Numbered from the stretch's first letter, positions 7,443 through 15,175 are shown. The stretch is DNA of 33,688 bases from an uncultured Caryophanales bacterium (GCA_947165725.1 CAMVBL010000007.1:1-33688); one strand, 5' to 3'. Notes: a model not told the origin generated them from the letters alone. Made by a program: numbers and translations.

Positions 7443-8261
7443 ATGAGCAAACTAGAAATCAAAAATTTGAGCTTCTCATATGACGGCAGTAACAAAGTTA
7501 TTGACGATATATCTTTCAGTGTTGAAAAGGGTACATTTGTCTCTGTCTTAGGCCATAACGGTTCTGGTAAATCCACATTGGCAAAGTTAATCGTTGGCTT
7601 ACTTGATAAAGCCGGGGGACAAATCTTTTTTAATGACGTCGAAATAACCGAAAAGAATCTTAAAGACTTGCAAACCAAGACTTCTTTAATCTTCCAAAAC
7701 CCTGATAACCAATTCATTGGTTCAACAGTGGAAGATGATATTGCCTTTGGCTTAGAAAATAGATGCTTTCCTCATGATCAAATGCAAGCGGAAGTCGAAC
7801 GCTTCGCTGATAGTGTGAACATGTTGGATCACTTAAAGAAAGAGCCGATTAATCTTTCAGGTGGTCAAAAACAAAGAATCGCTTTAGCGGGTGCTTTAAT
7901 TTTAAGACCAGAAATCTTAATCCTTGATGAAGCCACATCAATGCTAGACCCTAAAGGTAAATCCACAGTGAGAAAGGCCATTGACCGTATCCATAAGGAA
8001 AACAAAGAACTCACAATTATTTCCATTACTCACGATATCGATGAAGCTCTTTTAAGCGACAAGGTATTGATTTTGAACAAAGGTAAACTCGTTAAAGAAG
8101 GTAAACCACAAGACATATTAAGAGATGAATCCGCTTTATTAGAAGTGAAACTTGATATGCCTTTTGTTTATAAAATCGAAAAAGAACTAAAAGAAATTGG
8201 CATTAATTCCAATGCGGAAACTATTGACCAATTAGTGGAGGATATATGGGCATCCAAGTAA
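7443..8261 (+). CDS. ecfA1: Energy-coupling factor transporter ATP-binding protein EcfA1
   Basis: 272-residue ABC ATPase, one of the two ATPases of the ECF vitamin and micronutrient importer core. Walker A GHNGSGKST (about residues 36-44), Q-loop FQNPDNQF, signature LSGGQKQR, Walker B ILILDEATSMLD and switch histidine ITHD are intact; the FQNPDNQ form is typical of EcfA1. Start ATG 7443 is chosen over an upstream in-frame TTG (7416), because that TTG lies upstream of a perfect extended -10 element and the family N-terminus (LEIKNLSFSYDG) follows the ATG. There is no ribosome binding site, so a leaderless mRNA is likely. Its end overlaps ecfA2 by 16 bases. Order ecfA1-ecfA2-ecfT-truA is as in Bacillus. 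No substrate-binding S component is encoded here, fitting a group II ECF module shared by S proteins encoded elsewhere. Confidence 0.95.
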   Translation: MSKLEIKNLSFSYDGSNKVIDDISFSVEKGTFVSVLGHNGSGKSTLAKLIVGLLDKAGGQIFFNDVEITEKNLKDLQTKTSLIFQNPDNQFIGSTVEDDIAFGLENRCFPHDQMQAEVERFADSVNMLDHLKKEPINLSGGQKQRIALAGALILRPEILILDEATSMLDPKGKSTVRKAIDRIHKENKELTIISITHDIDEALLSDKVLILNKGKLVKEGKPQDILRDESALLEVKLDMPFVYKIEKELKEIGINSNAETIDQLVEDIWASK

Positions 8262-9100
8262 AAAATATCTTCTACACTTACCAAAAGAAAGCCACTAATG
8301 CGACCCAAGCTTTAATGGATGTTTCTCTTGAAATCAAAGACAACGATTTCTTAGCTATCGTTGGTGAAACCGGTAGTGGTAAATCCACATTAGCCCAAAT
8401 GTTTAATGCCCTTTTAATCCCTGATAAAGGCGATGTTTTAGTAAATGACTATGTCATTAACTATAAGAATAGAAAAAGCCGTAAATTACGTGGTTTAAGA
8501 AAACAAGTTGGTTTAGTTTTCCAATTCCCTGAATATCAACTTTTCGAAGAAACAGTGGAAAAGGATGTGGCTTTTGGTGTTAAAAACTTTGGTGTCAAAG
8601 GTGAAGAAGCACTTAATAGAGCCCATGAAGCATTAAAACAAGTTGGTTTAGATGAATCCTATTTCAAAAGAGCGCCTTTTGATTTATCCGGTGGTGAAAA
8701 AAGAAAAGTCGCTATCGCGGGTATCTTAGCGATCGACCCAGATATCTTAATCTTTGATGAACCAACTGCAGGATTTGATCCACAAAGTAGCAAAGACTTA
8801 ATGAATCTCATTACTGAGTTCCATAAAAATGGTAAGACCATTATTATCATTACCCATGATATGGACTTAGTTAATACATACGCTAAACGAGTGGTGATGT
8901 TAGAAAGAGGACAAGTGACTTTTGATGGCACACCTAATCAATTATTTAGCTATATCAAAGGCTATGACCGTTTGGATACACCTTCCGTTATTAAAGTTGC
9001 AGAAAAACTAAAAGAGAAGGGCATGGATATCGATATCAACGAAATTCACACCAATGAAGACTTAGTTGAAGCGATTAGAAAATGGAGGAATAAAGCATGA
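8246..9100 (+). CDS. ecfA2: Energy-coupling factor transporter ATP-binding protein EcfA2
   Basis: 284-residue second ATPase of the ECF transporter. Walker A GETGSGKST, Q-loop FQFPEYQLFEETVEKDVAFG (the EcfA2 form), signature LSGGEKRKVAIAG, Walker B ILIFDEPTAGFDP and THD histidine are present. It begins inside the end of ecfA1, with GTGGAGG at 8235-8241 supporting ATG 8246, and ends in ATGA, where its TGA overlaps the ecfT start. This is the only TGA stop among 30 complete gene ends in the window. That overlap supports the standard code: reading through TGA as Trp gives no sensible extension. It pairs with EcfA1 to form the heterodimer that couples ATP hydrolysis to EcfT. Confidence 0.96.
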   Translation: MGIQVKNIFYTYQKKATNATQALMDVSLEIKDNDFLAIVGETGSGKSTLAQMFNALLIPDKGDVLVNDYVINYKNRKSRKLRGLRKQVGLVFQFPEYQLFEETVEKDVAFGVKNFGVKGEEALNRAHEALKQVGLDESYFKRAPFDLSGGEKRKVAIAGILAIDPDILIFDEPTAGFDPQSSKDLMNLITEFHKNGKTIIIITHDMDLVNTYAKRVVMLERGQVTFDGTPNQLFSYIKGYDRLDTPSVIKVAEKLKEKGMDIDINEIHTNEDLVEAIRKWRNKA

Positions 9101-9972
9101 GTAGCATGACTTTTGGCCGTTATTCCTTCCGTAATACTTTCATCCATAACTTGGATGCGAGAAATAAGATTTTCCTCATGCTTTTATTCATGGTGGGAAT
9201 CTTCTTCCAATTCAATATGTGGTCAACCGCTTTAATCATGAGTGGTGTTTATATCATCATCCTTTTAGCGTTGATGCTCATCTCTAGAGTGAGCTTATGG
9301 TCACTTATTAAATCACTAGGCGGCTTATGGATGTTAGTCATCTTCCTGATGATTATTTACATATTCGTACCGACTAATAATCCTAAGTTACCTGTTGCCT
9401 TTACTATTGGCTCTTTAGAAGTCCACTGGGACGCATTCTGCCAAGCGGGCTATATTGTAATGAGATTGATTTTAATGATTTCATTAACCATGATTTTAAC
9501 TAGCACCACAAAACCAATGGATATGACATATGCTTTTGAATGGTATATGACGCCATTAAAACCAATTCGCTTCCCAGTTCATGAAATAGCGATGACTTTA
9601 TCAATTGCTTTAAGATTCATTCCAACTCTGTTGGATGAAACTGAAAGAATTATGAAAGCCCAAGCTAGCCGTGGTGTTGATTTTAACCATGGTGGTATCT
9701 TTAAACGATTTGGTGCAATTATCGCTTTAATCATCCCATTATTTGTGTCCGCTTTAGAAAGAAGTGAAGAGCTTGCTAACGCGATGATTGTTAGAGGATA
9801 TGATCCAAGAGCAAAGCGTACTAGATATCGTTTATTAAGATTCTCTTGGAGAGATATTATCGCTTTCTTGTTTATCGGTGGTATTTTTGCCGGTATTATT
9901 GTGATGTTCGTATTTGATAGAAAAAATCCAATTGATCTCATTCAACTTATTTTCAATAAACCAGGATTCTAA
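9097..9972 (+). CDS. ecfT: Energy-coupling factor transporter transmembrane protein EcfT
   Basis: 291-residue membrane scaffold that links the EcfA1-EcfA2 pair to S components. Hydrophobic segments lie at about residues 25-45, 47-65, 75-95, 110-130 and 245-270. The two cytoplasmic coupling-helix motifs characteristic of EcfT are visible as AQASRGVDF and NAMIVRGYDPR (the Ala-Arg-Gly type signatures), with the basic stretch RAKRTRYR just after. Start ATG 9097 overlaps the ecfA2 stop (ATGA) and has GGAGG at 9083-9087; a second in-frame ATG lies 12 bases on. truA begins two bases after the stop. Confidence 0.95.
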   Translation: MSSMTFGRYSFRNTFIHNLDARNKIFLMLLFMVGIFFQFNMWSTALIMSGVYIIILLALMLISRVSLWSLIKSLGGLWMLVIFLMIIYIFVPTNNPKLPVAFTIGSLEVHWDAFCQAGYIVMRLILMISLTMILTSTTKPMDMTYAFEWYMTPLKPIRFPVHEIAMTLSIALRFIPTLLDETERIMKAQASRGVDFNHGGIFKRFGAIIALIIPLFVSALERSEELANAMIVRGYDPRAKRTRYRLLRFSWRDIIAFLFIGGIFAGIIVMFVFDRKNPIDLIQLIFNKPGF

Positions 9973-9974
9973 TT

Positions 9975-10712
9975 ATGAAAGTATTAGGTATTTGTTCATA
10001 TAAAGGCACTAATTATTATGGCTGGCAAAAGCAAGTCGGTTTTGTTAGTGTACAAAGTAAAATTGAAGAATGCTTAAGTAAAGTCTATGACACCACAATC
10101 AATATCCAAGGTAGTGGACGTACAGATGCAGGTGTCCACGCTCTTAAACAATATTTTCATTATGTTAGTGATAAGGAAAAGGACTTAAAGCAGCTGACAT
10201 ATGCATTAAATAAAATGCTTCCAGATGATATTAAGATTCTATCCCTTACCCAAGTAGATGATGATTTTCACGCTAGATATAACGCCACTAAAAAGATTTA
10301 TGAATACCGTATCCTTCTTACAAATAAGGATCCTATGTCTTATGACTTAGCCTATATCTACCCAATGGAATTAGATATTGAATTATTTAAAAACGCTCTT
10401 CAAAAATTTGAAGGTACACACAATTATCAAGACTTCACCTCTAAAGAAGAAGATGAAGGTGGATTCATTAGAACAATATATAGTATTGAAGCCATTAAAG
10501 AAGGCGACTTATTAAGAGTCATATTTACCGGTAATGGCTTTATGAGATATCAAATTAGAAATATGATTGGTAGTGCGATTAATGTCGCTAATAAAAAGGA
10601 ACCATTAGAGTTCATTGATAAGCATTTACAAGATAACAAAAATAGAGAAATCATCGCTTATAAAGCACCAGCATCCGGGCTATATTTAGTGGATGTTATC
10701 TATAATAATTAG
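9975..10712 (+). CDS. truA: tRNA pseudouridine synthase A (positions 38-40)
   Basis: 245 residues, normal TruA length. It converts uridines 38-40 in the anticodon stem-loop to pseudouridine. The catalytic Asp51 lies in the signature GSGRTDAGVHA, and the N-terminal SYKGTNYYGWQKQ and the segment FHARYNATKKIYEYRI are family hallmarks. The C-terminus carries FTGNGFMRYQIRNMIG. It is coupled to ecfT with a two-base gap and only a weak AGGA, as in the Bacillus ecf-truA block. In that block rplM normally follows; here a lipoprotein gene and a yebC-family gene are interposed. Confidence 0.96.
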   Translation: MKVLGICSYKGTNYYGWQKQVGFVSVQSKIEECLSKVYDTTINIQGSGRTDAGVHALKQYFHYVSDKEKDLKQLTYALNKMLPDDIKILSLTQVDDDFHARYNATKKIYEYRILLTNKDPMSYDLAYIYPMELDIELFKNALQKFEGTHNYQDFTSKEEDEGGFIRTIYSIEAIKEGDLLRVIFTGNGFMRYQIRNMIGSAINVANKKEPLEFIDKHLQDNKNREIIAYKAPASGLYLVDVIYNN

Positions 10713-10726
10713 GAGGGTTTTCTTTT

Positions 10727-12742
10727 ATGAAAAAACAATTGTTTGCAATCTTAGGAATCATGTTTGCTATTGGCGTTTCTGCTTGTAATAATAGTGAACC
10801 AGTTGATTCTAGTAGTGATTCCAAACAACAGTCTACTAGTAGTTCTACAGAAAGTAGTGAATCAACTTCTTCATCTATTTCATCACAATTTACTAGTGAA
10901 TCTTCAATAAGCTCATCGGTTAGTTCTAGCTCTTCAAGCAGCTCATCCAGTAGTGCTTCAAGTAGCTCCTTACCAAGTAGTTCTTCTTCAAGCTCAAGCA
11001 GCAGTTCTTCAGTGCATGTCCATAATTATGGAACATTAAACGAAGGAACTCTTCCATCATACTACTATGATGGCATGAAGCCTCATTATTACTGCATTGA
11101 ATGTGGACAGTATTTTGACGTTGACAAGAACCCTACAACCAAAGACGCTTTAAAACTTGAAAAAGCAGGAGATAGAATCGCTCTTTTAATCAACGGTATT
11201 GAAAAGGATATTTTTGAAAATCCTGATAAAAACGAACAACGAGTTATTTGGAGATTAGATAATCGTGGTCCAGGAAATACTGCTGTTGTCGCTTTAGCTA
11301 AGCCAGGTGATACAACTTATAAATATGGCTTCTTCGCTGGAGAAAACATTGATGAAAATAATACAATCACAATTGATGGCAGAGTTGATTTTGTTTTAGT
11401 GGCAACTCCTAATGGTCTTGTACTAAACGCTCTTGAACATAATGGCTTAGTGATCAAAGTTAATTCCGAAGAATATCCACTAAACCCTGTTACCTATCTT
11501 GATGGTGTAACTAAGACATATATTTATGGTTATCATTATTTTGAAATCGGTGACAAAATGACTGTTGTTGATAAGGACAACAATATAACTTATGGATATA
11601 GCGATATCGCGAGTGATTCCGCTTGGAATAAATATGATTTCCATAAAGGTACAAACAACGAGTTTGTCTTTGACAAAGCTGCTAGATTTGGTATTGAATT
11701 TGGCCGTGATGGAGTAAATGATATTTCTGTTACTAAAACATTTGGTCCTTCTACAGGCACTGAATTCGCTGTTACTTTCAACTCAGAAAGAACTAACGAA
11801 CAATTAACAAAACATTCATATGCCACTAACACTGAGGCCTATACAGAAGCAACTTGGTATGTGTTGCATGAAGTGGTTATAAACGCTGATGATATTAAAG
11901 CCGCTTTAGTGAATGGCTATGATATGTATACAGTTACTGTTTCTTTCTCAAGCGGTGAAGAATTCAACCTTAAAGACATTACTAATAACGCAGCTATTAC
12001 TGGTGATCATTTAGCCTCTTACTATGGCGAAGATGATTGCTTCACAATCTCAGGCGATTATATCAAAATCTTAAAAAACGGCAGCTATTGTATTTATTAT
12101 GTTCCATCCGCTAATGTTATTGCTTTGACCACTATGTCAGCGCCAGGCAATGCAAACATTATGGTCGATGGTGCATTTGTTCCGTTAACCAAAGATGCTA
12201 ATGATAATGTCACCTATACTGGCCATTTTGATAAGAATGCCTACGTTGTATTTACAGATGATAGCTATAACATGATTACACCAACATTAGCGAGTGGTGT
12301 TGATCAAACTGCTGTCCATTTATCTTCATTCTTAATCTATTTTGACAAAGCCGGTACATTCAAACTTGATTTGAATTTAAACACTAATGTGTTAAATGTT
12401 ACTGTCATAGAACTAGATGATCCTGGTCAACAACAAGGACCTATTACTGGTGCTTATTTAATTGGTTCTGGTGGTATGTCCGCTAGAATGGAAAACAATC
12501 CAGATAATCCTGACGAATTAATGAAGAAAAATGTCCAAATGGTAGCCAGTAGTGGAATGGTTTATGTTTCCATTTATAATTCCACACTAAGCGGCAATAT
12601 TGAAGGCGTTACTTTATCAGAAGATAGCGCTAGTGTCGCAACAGCAATGAGTACCTTGTTCTATATCACCGCTGGTGAAGGAACATACGATTTCTATCTC
12701 AATAAAAACACTTTGGTATTGAGAATAGTTAAGGTTTCATAA
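10727..12742 (+). CDS. Large surface lipoprotein with poly-serine linker and C-terminal repeats
   Basis: 671 residues, family not recognised. A lipoprotein signal peptide (lipobox VSAC, Cys20) is followed by a serine-rich linker (residues 28-95, including runs of 11 and 12 Ser). Then comes a small motif with His97/His99 (HVHNYG) and HYYCIECGQ (Cys123, Cys126), which looks like a one-site zinc ribbon. The remaining 530 residues look beta-rich. Three C-terminal stretches end in a similar way, suggesting tandem modules: NGSYCIYYVPSANVIALT, AGTFKLDLNLNTNVLNVT and EGTYDFYLNKNTLVLRI; such endings recall small carbohydrate-binding or SusE/F-like beta sandwiches (inference). AGGAGGG precedes ATG 10727. 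It lies 14 bases after truA in an otherwise conserved housekeeping block. Likely anchored outside the membrane with the linker spanning the wall. Confidence 0.75.
   Translation: MKKQLFAILGIMFAIGVSACNNSEPVDSSSDSKQQSTSSSTESSESTSSSISSQFTSESSISSSVSSSSSSSSSSSASSSSLPSSSSSSSSSSSSVHVHNYGTLNEGTLPSYYYDGMKPHYYCIECGQYFDVDKNPTTKDALKLEKAGDRIALLINGIEKDIFENPDKNEQRVIWRLDNRGPGNTAVVALAKPGDTTYKYGFFAGENIDENNTITIDGRVDFVLVATPNGLVLNALEHNGLVIKVNSEEYPLNPVTYLDGVTKTYIYGYHYFEIGDKMTVVDKDNNITYGYSDIASDSAWNKYDFHKGTNNEFVFDKAARFGIEFGRDGVNDISVTKTFGPSTGTEFAVTFNSERTNEQLTKHSYATNTEAYTEATWYVLHEVVINADDIKAALVNGYDMYTVTVSFSSGEEFNLKDITNNAAITGDHLASYYGEDDCFTISGDYIKILKNGSYCIYYVPSANVIALTTMSAPGNANIMVDGAFVPLTKDANDNVTYTGHFDKNAYVVFTDDSYNMITPTLASGVDQTAVHLSSFLIYFDKAGTFKLDLNLNTNVLNVTVIELDDPGQQQGPITGAYLIGSGGMSARMENNPDNPDELMKKNVQMVASSGMVYVSIYNSTLSGNIEGVTLSEDSASVATAMSTLFYITAGEGTYDFYLNKNTLVLRIVKVS
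10808..11011 (+). repeat. Low-complexity serine-codon tract
   Basis: About 68 codons dominated by serine, mixing AGT/AGC and TCA/TCT/TCC. The mixed codons mean the tract is selected at protein level rather than being a pure microsatellite, although its length may still vary between strains. Confidence 0.85.
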
Positions 12743-12748
12743 ACATTT

Positions 12749-12770
12749 ATGTTCAATTCTATATGAACAT
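12749..12770. repeat. Inverted repeat upstream of the yebC-family gene
   Basis: ATGTTCA (12749-12755) and TGAACAT (12764-12770) are perfect arms around an eight-base spacer. The repeat overlaps the spacer of the possible promoter at 12772-12780, so it may be an operator, or a weak terminator for the lipoprotein gene. Confidence 0.4.
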
Positions 12771-12771
12771 G

Positions 12772-12780
12772 TGGTAATAT
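12772..12780 (+). promoter_or_regulatory. Possible extended -10 for the yebC-family gene
   Basis: TGGTAATAT fits TGnTAtaaT with two mismatches in the hexamer. The upstream hexamer TTCAAT (12752-12757) at a 17-base spacer is a weak -35. A leader with AAGGAG (12801-12806) follows. Confidence 0.4.
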
Positions 12781-12815
12781 TTTTTCGCAAAAAAGCAAAA
12801 AAGGAGTTTTAAATC

Positions 12816-13520
12816 ATGGGTAGAGCACATGAAGTAAGAGCAAAAGCGATGGCCGCAACCGCTGCAAAAAGAAGCGCACTCTTTATGAGAGCCAGTAAGG
12901 AAATCTATATGGCGGCAAAGAATGGTGTTCCTGACCCTGAAATGAACTTAGCACTCCGTTCTGCAATTGAAAAATGGAGAGGCCAAAACGTTACTAAAGA
13001 CGTTATTGATAGAGCGATCCAAAAAGCTAAAGGCGGCGAAGCCGAAAGCTATTCTGAAGGCCGTTATGAAGCCTTTGGTCCAGGTAACTCCCTCTTTATC
13101 ATTGATACATTAACTGATAACTCAAACCGTGCGTTTATCGAAGTTAGAACCGCAATCACCAAAAAGGGTGGCCACTTAGGTTCCACAATCTTCAATTTCA
13201 CACAAACTGGTTTATTCGTTTTCAACGGCACCAATAGAGATGAAGTTGAAGAAAACTTAATTCTCTCTGACGTTGATGTCCGTGAAGTCACAGCAGAAGA
13301 TGGAAAGATCGAAGTCCTTGTTGAACCAGCAGCCTTCGCTCAAGCTAGAGAAGTTTTAGGTGGTATGGGCATCTCCGAATTCGATGTTGCGGAAATAACC
13401 TTCTTAGCCAATGATCCAATCGAGATCACCGATCCAGAAGAAAGACGCAAATTTGACGAATTATGCGATATGCTTGATGACTTACAAGACGTCCAAAACG
13501 TCTACCACAACGTCAAGTAA
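12816..13520 (+). CDS. YebC/PmpR/TACO1-family protein (YeeI-like branch)
   Basis: 234 residues. The N-terminus MGRAHEVRAKAMAATAAKRS replaces the usual MAGHSKW...KaaqDakR and resembles the YeeN/YeeI branch. Family features continue: EIYMAAKNGVPDPEMNLALRSAIEKWR, DVIDRAIQKAKGG, YEAFGPG, TLTDNSNRA and KKGGHLGS. YebC proteins were annotated as transcriptional regulators; more recent work on homologues points to a role in translation through difficult proline stretches, and on mitochondrial TACO1 to translation. Here the gene sits directly upstream of rplM-rpsI, separated by a strong terminator, which fits a translation-associated role. Start ATG has AAGGAG nine bases upstream. Confidence 0.92.
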   Translation: MGRAHEVRAKAMAATAAKRSALFMRASKEIYMAAKNGVPDPEMNLALRSAIEKWRGQNVTKDVIDRAIQKAKGGEAESYSEGRYEAFGPGNSLFIIDTLTDNSNRAFIEVRTAITKKGGHLGSTIFNFTQTGLFVFNGTNRDEVEENLILSDVDVREVTAEDGKIEVLVEPAAFAQAREVLGGMGISEFDVAEITFLANDPIEITDPEERRKFDELCDMLDDLQDVQNVYHNVK

Positions 13521-13544
13521 TTATTAACCTATAATTATGCAAAT

Positions 13545-13573
13545 ACCAATCACGAAATGTGGTTGGTTTTTTG
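13545..13573 (+). terminator. Terminator after the yebC-family gene
   Basis: ACCAATCAC (13545-13553) pairs with GTGGTTGGT (13559-13567), nine pairs with one G-U, loop GAAAT, followed by a run of T to 13572. A classical Rho-independent terminator. Confidence 0.9.
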
Positions 13574-13626
13574 TTTGAAAAACAACTTTTTTCTAGTCAC
13601 CGGGAATTATTTTTATAAATAATCAA

Positions 13627-13655
13627 TTGACATCACACACGTAAACACGTATGAT
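13627..13655 (+). promoter_or_regulatory. Strong sigma-A promoter of rplM-rpsI
   Basis: TTGACA (13627-13632), 17-base spacer, TATGAT (13650-13655). The -35 is a perfect consensus and the -10 matches five of six. The predicted start near 13662 gives a 70-base leader. Confidence 0.9.
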
Positions 13656-13661
13656 TTTTAT

Positions 13662-13731
13662 CGGCACAAAAGCTAAATTAGCGAAGTCCCCGGTAAGGTC
13701 AAAGTTAGTTTGGTAAAGGAGGATTACAGTT
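13662..13731 (+). promoter_or_regulatory. rplM 5' leader, candidate L13 autoregulatory leader
   Basis: The 70-base leader of rplM contains competing helices. GCTA-AAT-TAGC can close locally near 13670-13681, while AAGCTAA there can instead pair with TTAGTTT near 13704-13711. CCCCGGTAAGG lies between, and the ribosome binding site AAAGGAGG closes the leader. Firmicutes carry a ribosomal-protein L13 leader motif at this position; identity is inferred from place, not from a model match. Confidence 0.4.
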
Positions 13732-14172
13732 ATGCAACGTCAAACTACTATTGCAAAAAATAACGAAATCCAAAGAAAATGGTATGTCGTGGATGCCGCG
13801 AATAAACCATTAGGAAGATTAGCATCACAAGTCGCCCAAGTTTTAACTGGTAAAAACAAGCCAATTTGGACTCCAAATGTTGACTGTGGTGACTATGTTA
13901 TTATCATCAACGCTGAAAAGGTTGCTCTTTCTGGCGATAAAGTTAATAACAAAAAATACTACAATGTGTCTGGTTACGCTGGCGGTCTCCGCACTCGTAC
14001 AGCCGGTACTATGAAAGAAAAGTATCCAGTAGAAATGCTTGAAAGATGCCTTCACGGTATGCTTCCAAAGGGTCGCTTAGGTCGTCAAATGATCAAGAAA
14101 CTCTTCGTCTATGCTGGTCCAGAACACAAACAAGAAGCTCAAAAACCAGAAGTTCTTGAGCTCAAATACTAG
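13732..14172 (+). CDS. rplM: 50S ribosomal protein L13
   Basis: 146 residues, normal bacterial length. Recognisable L13 stretches are [63 protein letters not shown] and the C-terminal [21 protein letters not shown]13 is an early-assembly protein of the large subunit. Start ATG has AAAGGAGG nine bases upstream. Co-transcribed with rpsI (11-base gap with AGGAGG) from the consensus promoter at 13627. Confidence 0.98.
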   Translation: MQRQTTIAKNNEIQRKWYVVDAANKPLGRLASQVAQVLTGKNKPIWTPNVDCGDYVIIINAEKVALSGDKVNNKKYYNVSGYAGGLRTRTAGTMKEKYPVEMLERCLHGMLPKGRLGRQMIKKLFVYAGPEHKQEAQKPEVLELKY

Positions 14173-14183
14173 GAGGTCTTAAC

Positions 14184-14582
14184 ATGGCAAAGAAAGCTGA
14201 TCTTCAATATTACGGCACAGGCAAAAGAAAATCTTCTATCGCTCGTGTTTACATCACTGCTGGTACAGGCAAAGTTGTTGTCAATGGCCACCCAGTGGAA
14301 GAATATATGCCTTATGCGACATTAATTCTCGACTTAAAACAACCATTAACATTAACAGGCACAGATGGCAAATACGATGTGCGTGCAGAAGTTAAAGGTG
14401 GTGGCTTCACAGGTCAAGCTGGCGCTATCCGCTTAGGTATCGCTAGAGCCTTATTAGAAGCCGGTTGTGATCGTGCAGTCTTAAAATCTAACGGTATGGT
14501 CAAACGTGACTCCCGTAAGAAAGAACGTAAGAAATACGGTCTCAAAGCTGCTCGTAAAGCTCCACAATTCAGCAAACGTTAA
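14184..14582 (+). CDS. rpsI: 30S ribosomal protein S9
   Basis: 132 residues. Contains [20 protein letters not shown] at the N-terminus, [20 protein letters not shown] in the middle, and the universally conserved C-terminal tail RKAPQFSKR that reaches the P-site tRNA. Follows rplM in the canonical operon and is closed by a terminator 26 bases after its stop. Confidence 0.98.
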   Translation: MAKKADLQYYGTGKRKSSIARVYITAGTGKVVVNGHPVEEYMPYATLILDLKQPLTLTGTDGKYDVRAEVKGGGFTGQAGAIRLGIARALLEAGCDRAVLKSNGMVKRDSRKKERKKYGLKAARKAPQFSKR

Positions 14583-14607
14583 TCGTTTACTACAAAACAA
14601 GAAAAAC

Positions 14608-14632
14608 AGGAAGTCATTTGGCTTCCTTTTTT
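14608..14632 (+). terminator. Terminator of rplM-rpsI
   Basis: AGGAAGTC (14608-14615) pairs with GGCTTCCT (14620-14627) around ATTT, followed by TTTTT. Eight pairs including one G-U. Confidence 0.9.
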
Positions 14633-14661
14633 CGTGCGCGTAAAATCTTATATAAAAAGCA

Positions 14662-14690
14662 TTGATTTTAATAAATCATTGTTGTATATT
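14662..14690 (+). promoter_or_regulatory. Promoter of tRNA-Ile
   Basis: TTGATT (14662-14667), 17-base spacer ending in TG, TATATT (14685-14690). The predicted start near 14697 gives a short 5' trailer before the tRNA at 14715. Confidence 0.8.
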
Positions 14691-14714
14691 ATTACCGCTG
14701 TCTTTAAGACGCAT

Positions 14715-14791
14715 GGGCCCATAGCTCAGTTGGTTAGAGCGCGCCCCTGATAAGGGCGAGGTCGGAAGTTCAAGTCTTCTTGGGCCCACCA
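14715..14791 (+). tRNA. tRNA-Ile (anticodon GAT)
   Basis: 77 bases. Acceptor GGGCCCA pairs fully with TGGGCCC, D stem GCTC/GAGC, anticodon stem CGCCC/GGGCG with loop CTGATAA (anticodon GAT), T arm GGAAG-TTCAAGT-CTTCT, and encoded ACCA end. Reads AUC/AUU. It has its own promoter and terminator. Confidence 0.97.
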
Positions 14792-14802
14792 AATCGATTG
14801 TC

Positions 14803-14835
14803 AAGAAGGATGTCAAAGTCCTTCTTTTAATTTTT
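14803..14835 (+). terminator. Terminator after tRNA-Ile
   Basis: AAGAAGGA (14803-14810) and TCCTTCTT (14819-14826) form a perfect eight-pair stem with loop TGTCAAAG, followed by TTAATTTTT. Confidence 0.88.
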
Positions 14836-14966
14836 ATCATCTCGAAGAGATTTAAATAACTCTTTGCAAAACTATCTAAAAGAAGAACAAAAGCGCTTTA
14901 AAAGTATTAAAATACTTGTAAGAGAATAATATAACCGTTATTCTATATATTGCGTTCACAATTTTA

Positions 14967-14995
14967 TTGCTAAATAAAACGTAGTTTGTTATATT
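14967..14995 (+). promoter_or_regulatory. Promoter of tRNA-Val/Thr(/Leu)
   Basis: TTGCTA (14967-14972), 17-base spacer, extended -10 TGTTATATT (14987-14995). The 130 bases before it (14836-14966) hold only short inverted repeats, such as AGAATAA/TTATTCT near 14923, and no gene. Confidence 0.8.
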
Positions 14996-15006
14996 ATTTA
15001 GGCGCT

Positions 15007-15081
15007 GGAGACTTAGTTCAGCGGGAGAACGCTTCCTTCACACGGAAGAGGTCGTAGGTTCGATCCCTACAGTGTCCACCA
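15007..15081 (+). tRNA. tRNA-Val (anticodon CAC)
   Basis: 75 bases. D stem GTTC/GAAC, anticodon stem CTTCC/GGAAG with loop TTCACAC (anticodon CAC), T arm GTAGG-TTCGATC-CCTAC, and encoded ACCA. The acceptor GGAGACT against AGTGTCC has a G-G mismatch at the fourth pair; the other six pair. CAC reads only GUG, so another Val tRNA (TAC) must exist elsewhere. Confidence 0.92.
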
Positions 15082-15086
15082 AATTT

Positions 15087-15162
15087 GCCGTCTTAGCTCA
15101 ATTGGCAGAGCAACTGATTTGTAATCAGTAGGTTGTTGGTTCGATTCCGATAGACGGCACCA
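15087..15162 (+). tRNA. tRNA-Thr (anticodon TGT)
   Basis: 76 bases. Acceptor GCCGTCT pairs with AGACGGC, D stem GCTC/GAGC, anticodon stem ACTGA/TCAGT with loop TTTGTAA (anticodon TGT), T arm starting TTGG-TTCGATT, and encoded ACCA. It lies five bases after tRNA-Val and must be cut from the same transcript. Confidence 0.96.
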
Positions 15163-15175
15163 ACTAAGTATTATC

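Noticed and set aside
10808..11011. Poly-serine tract as a microsatellite or CRISPR-like repeat
   Set aside because: Serine codons are mixed and there is no fixed repeat unit or spacer pattern.
13596..13604. ACCGGGA upstream of the rplM promoter, complementary to TCCCCGGT in the leader
   Set aside because: The first part is upstream of the -35, so it would not be in the transcript; one base is also unpaired.
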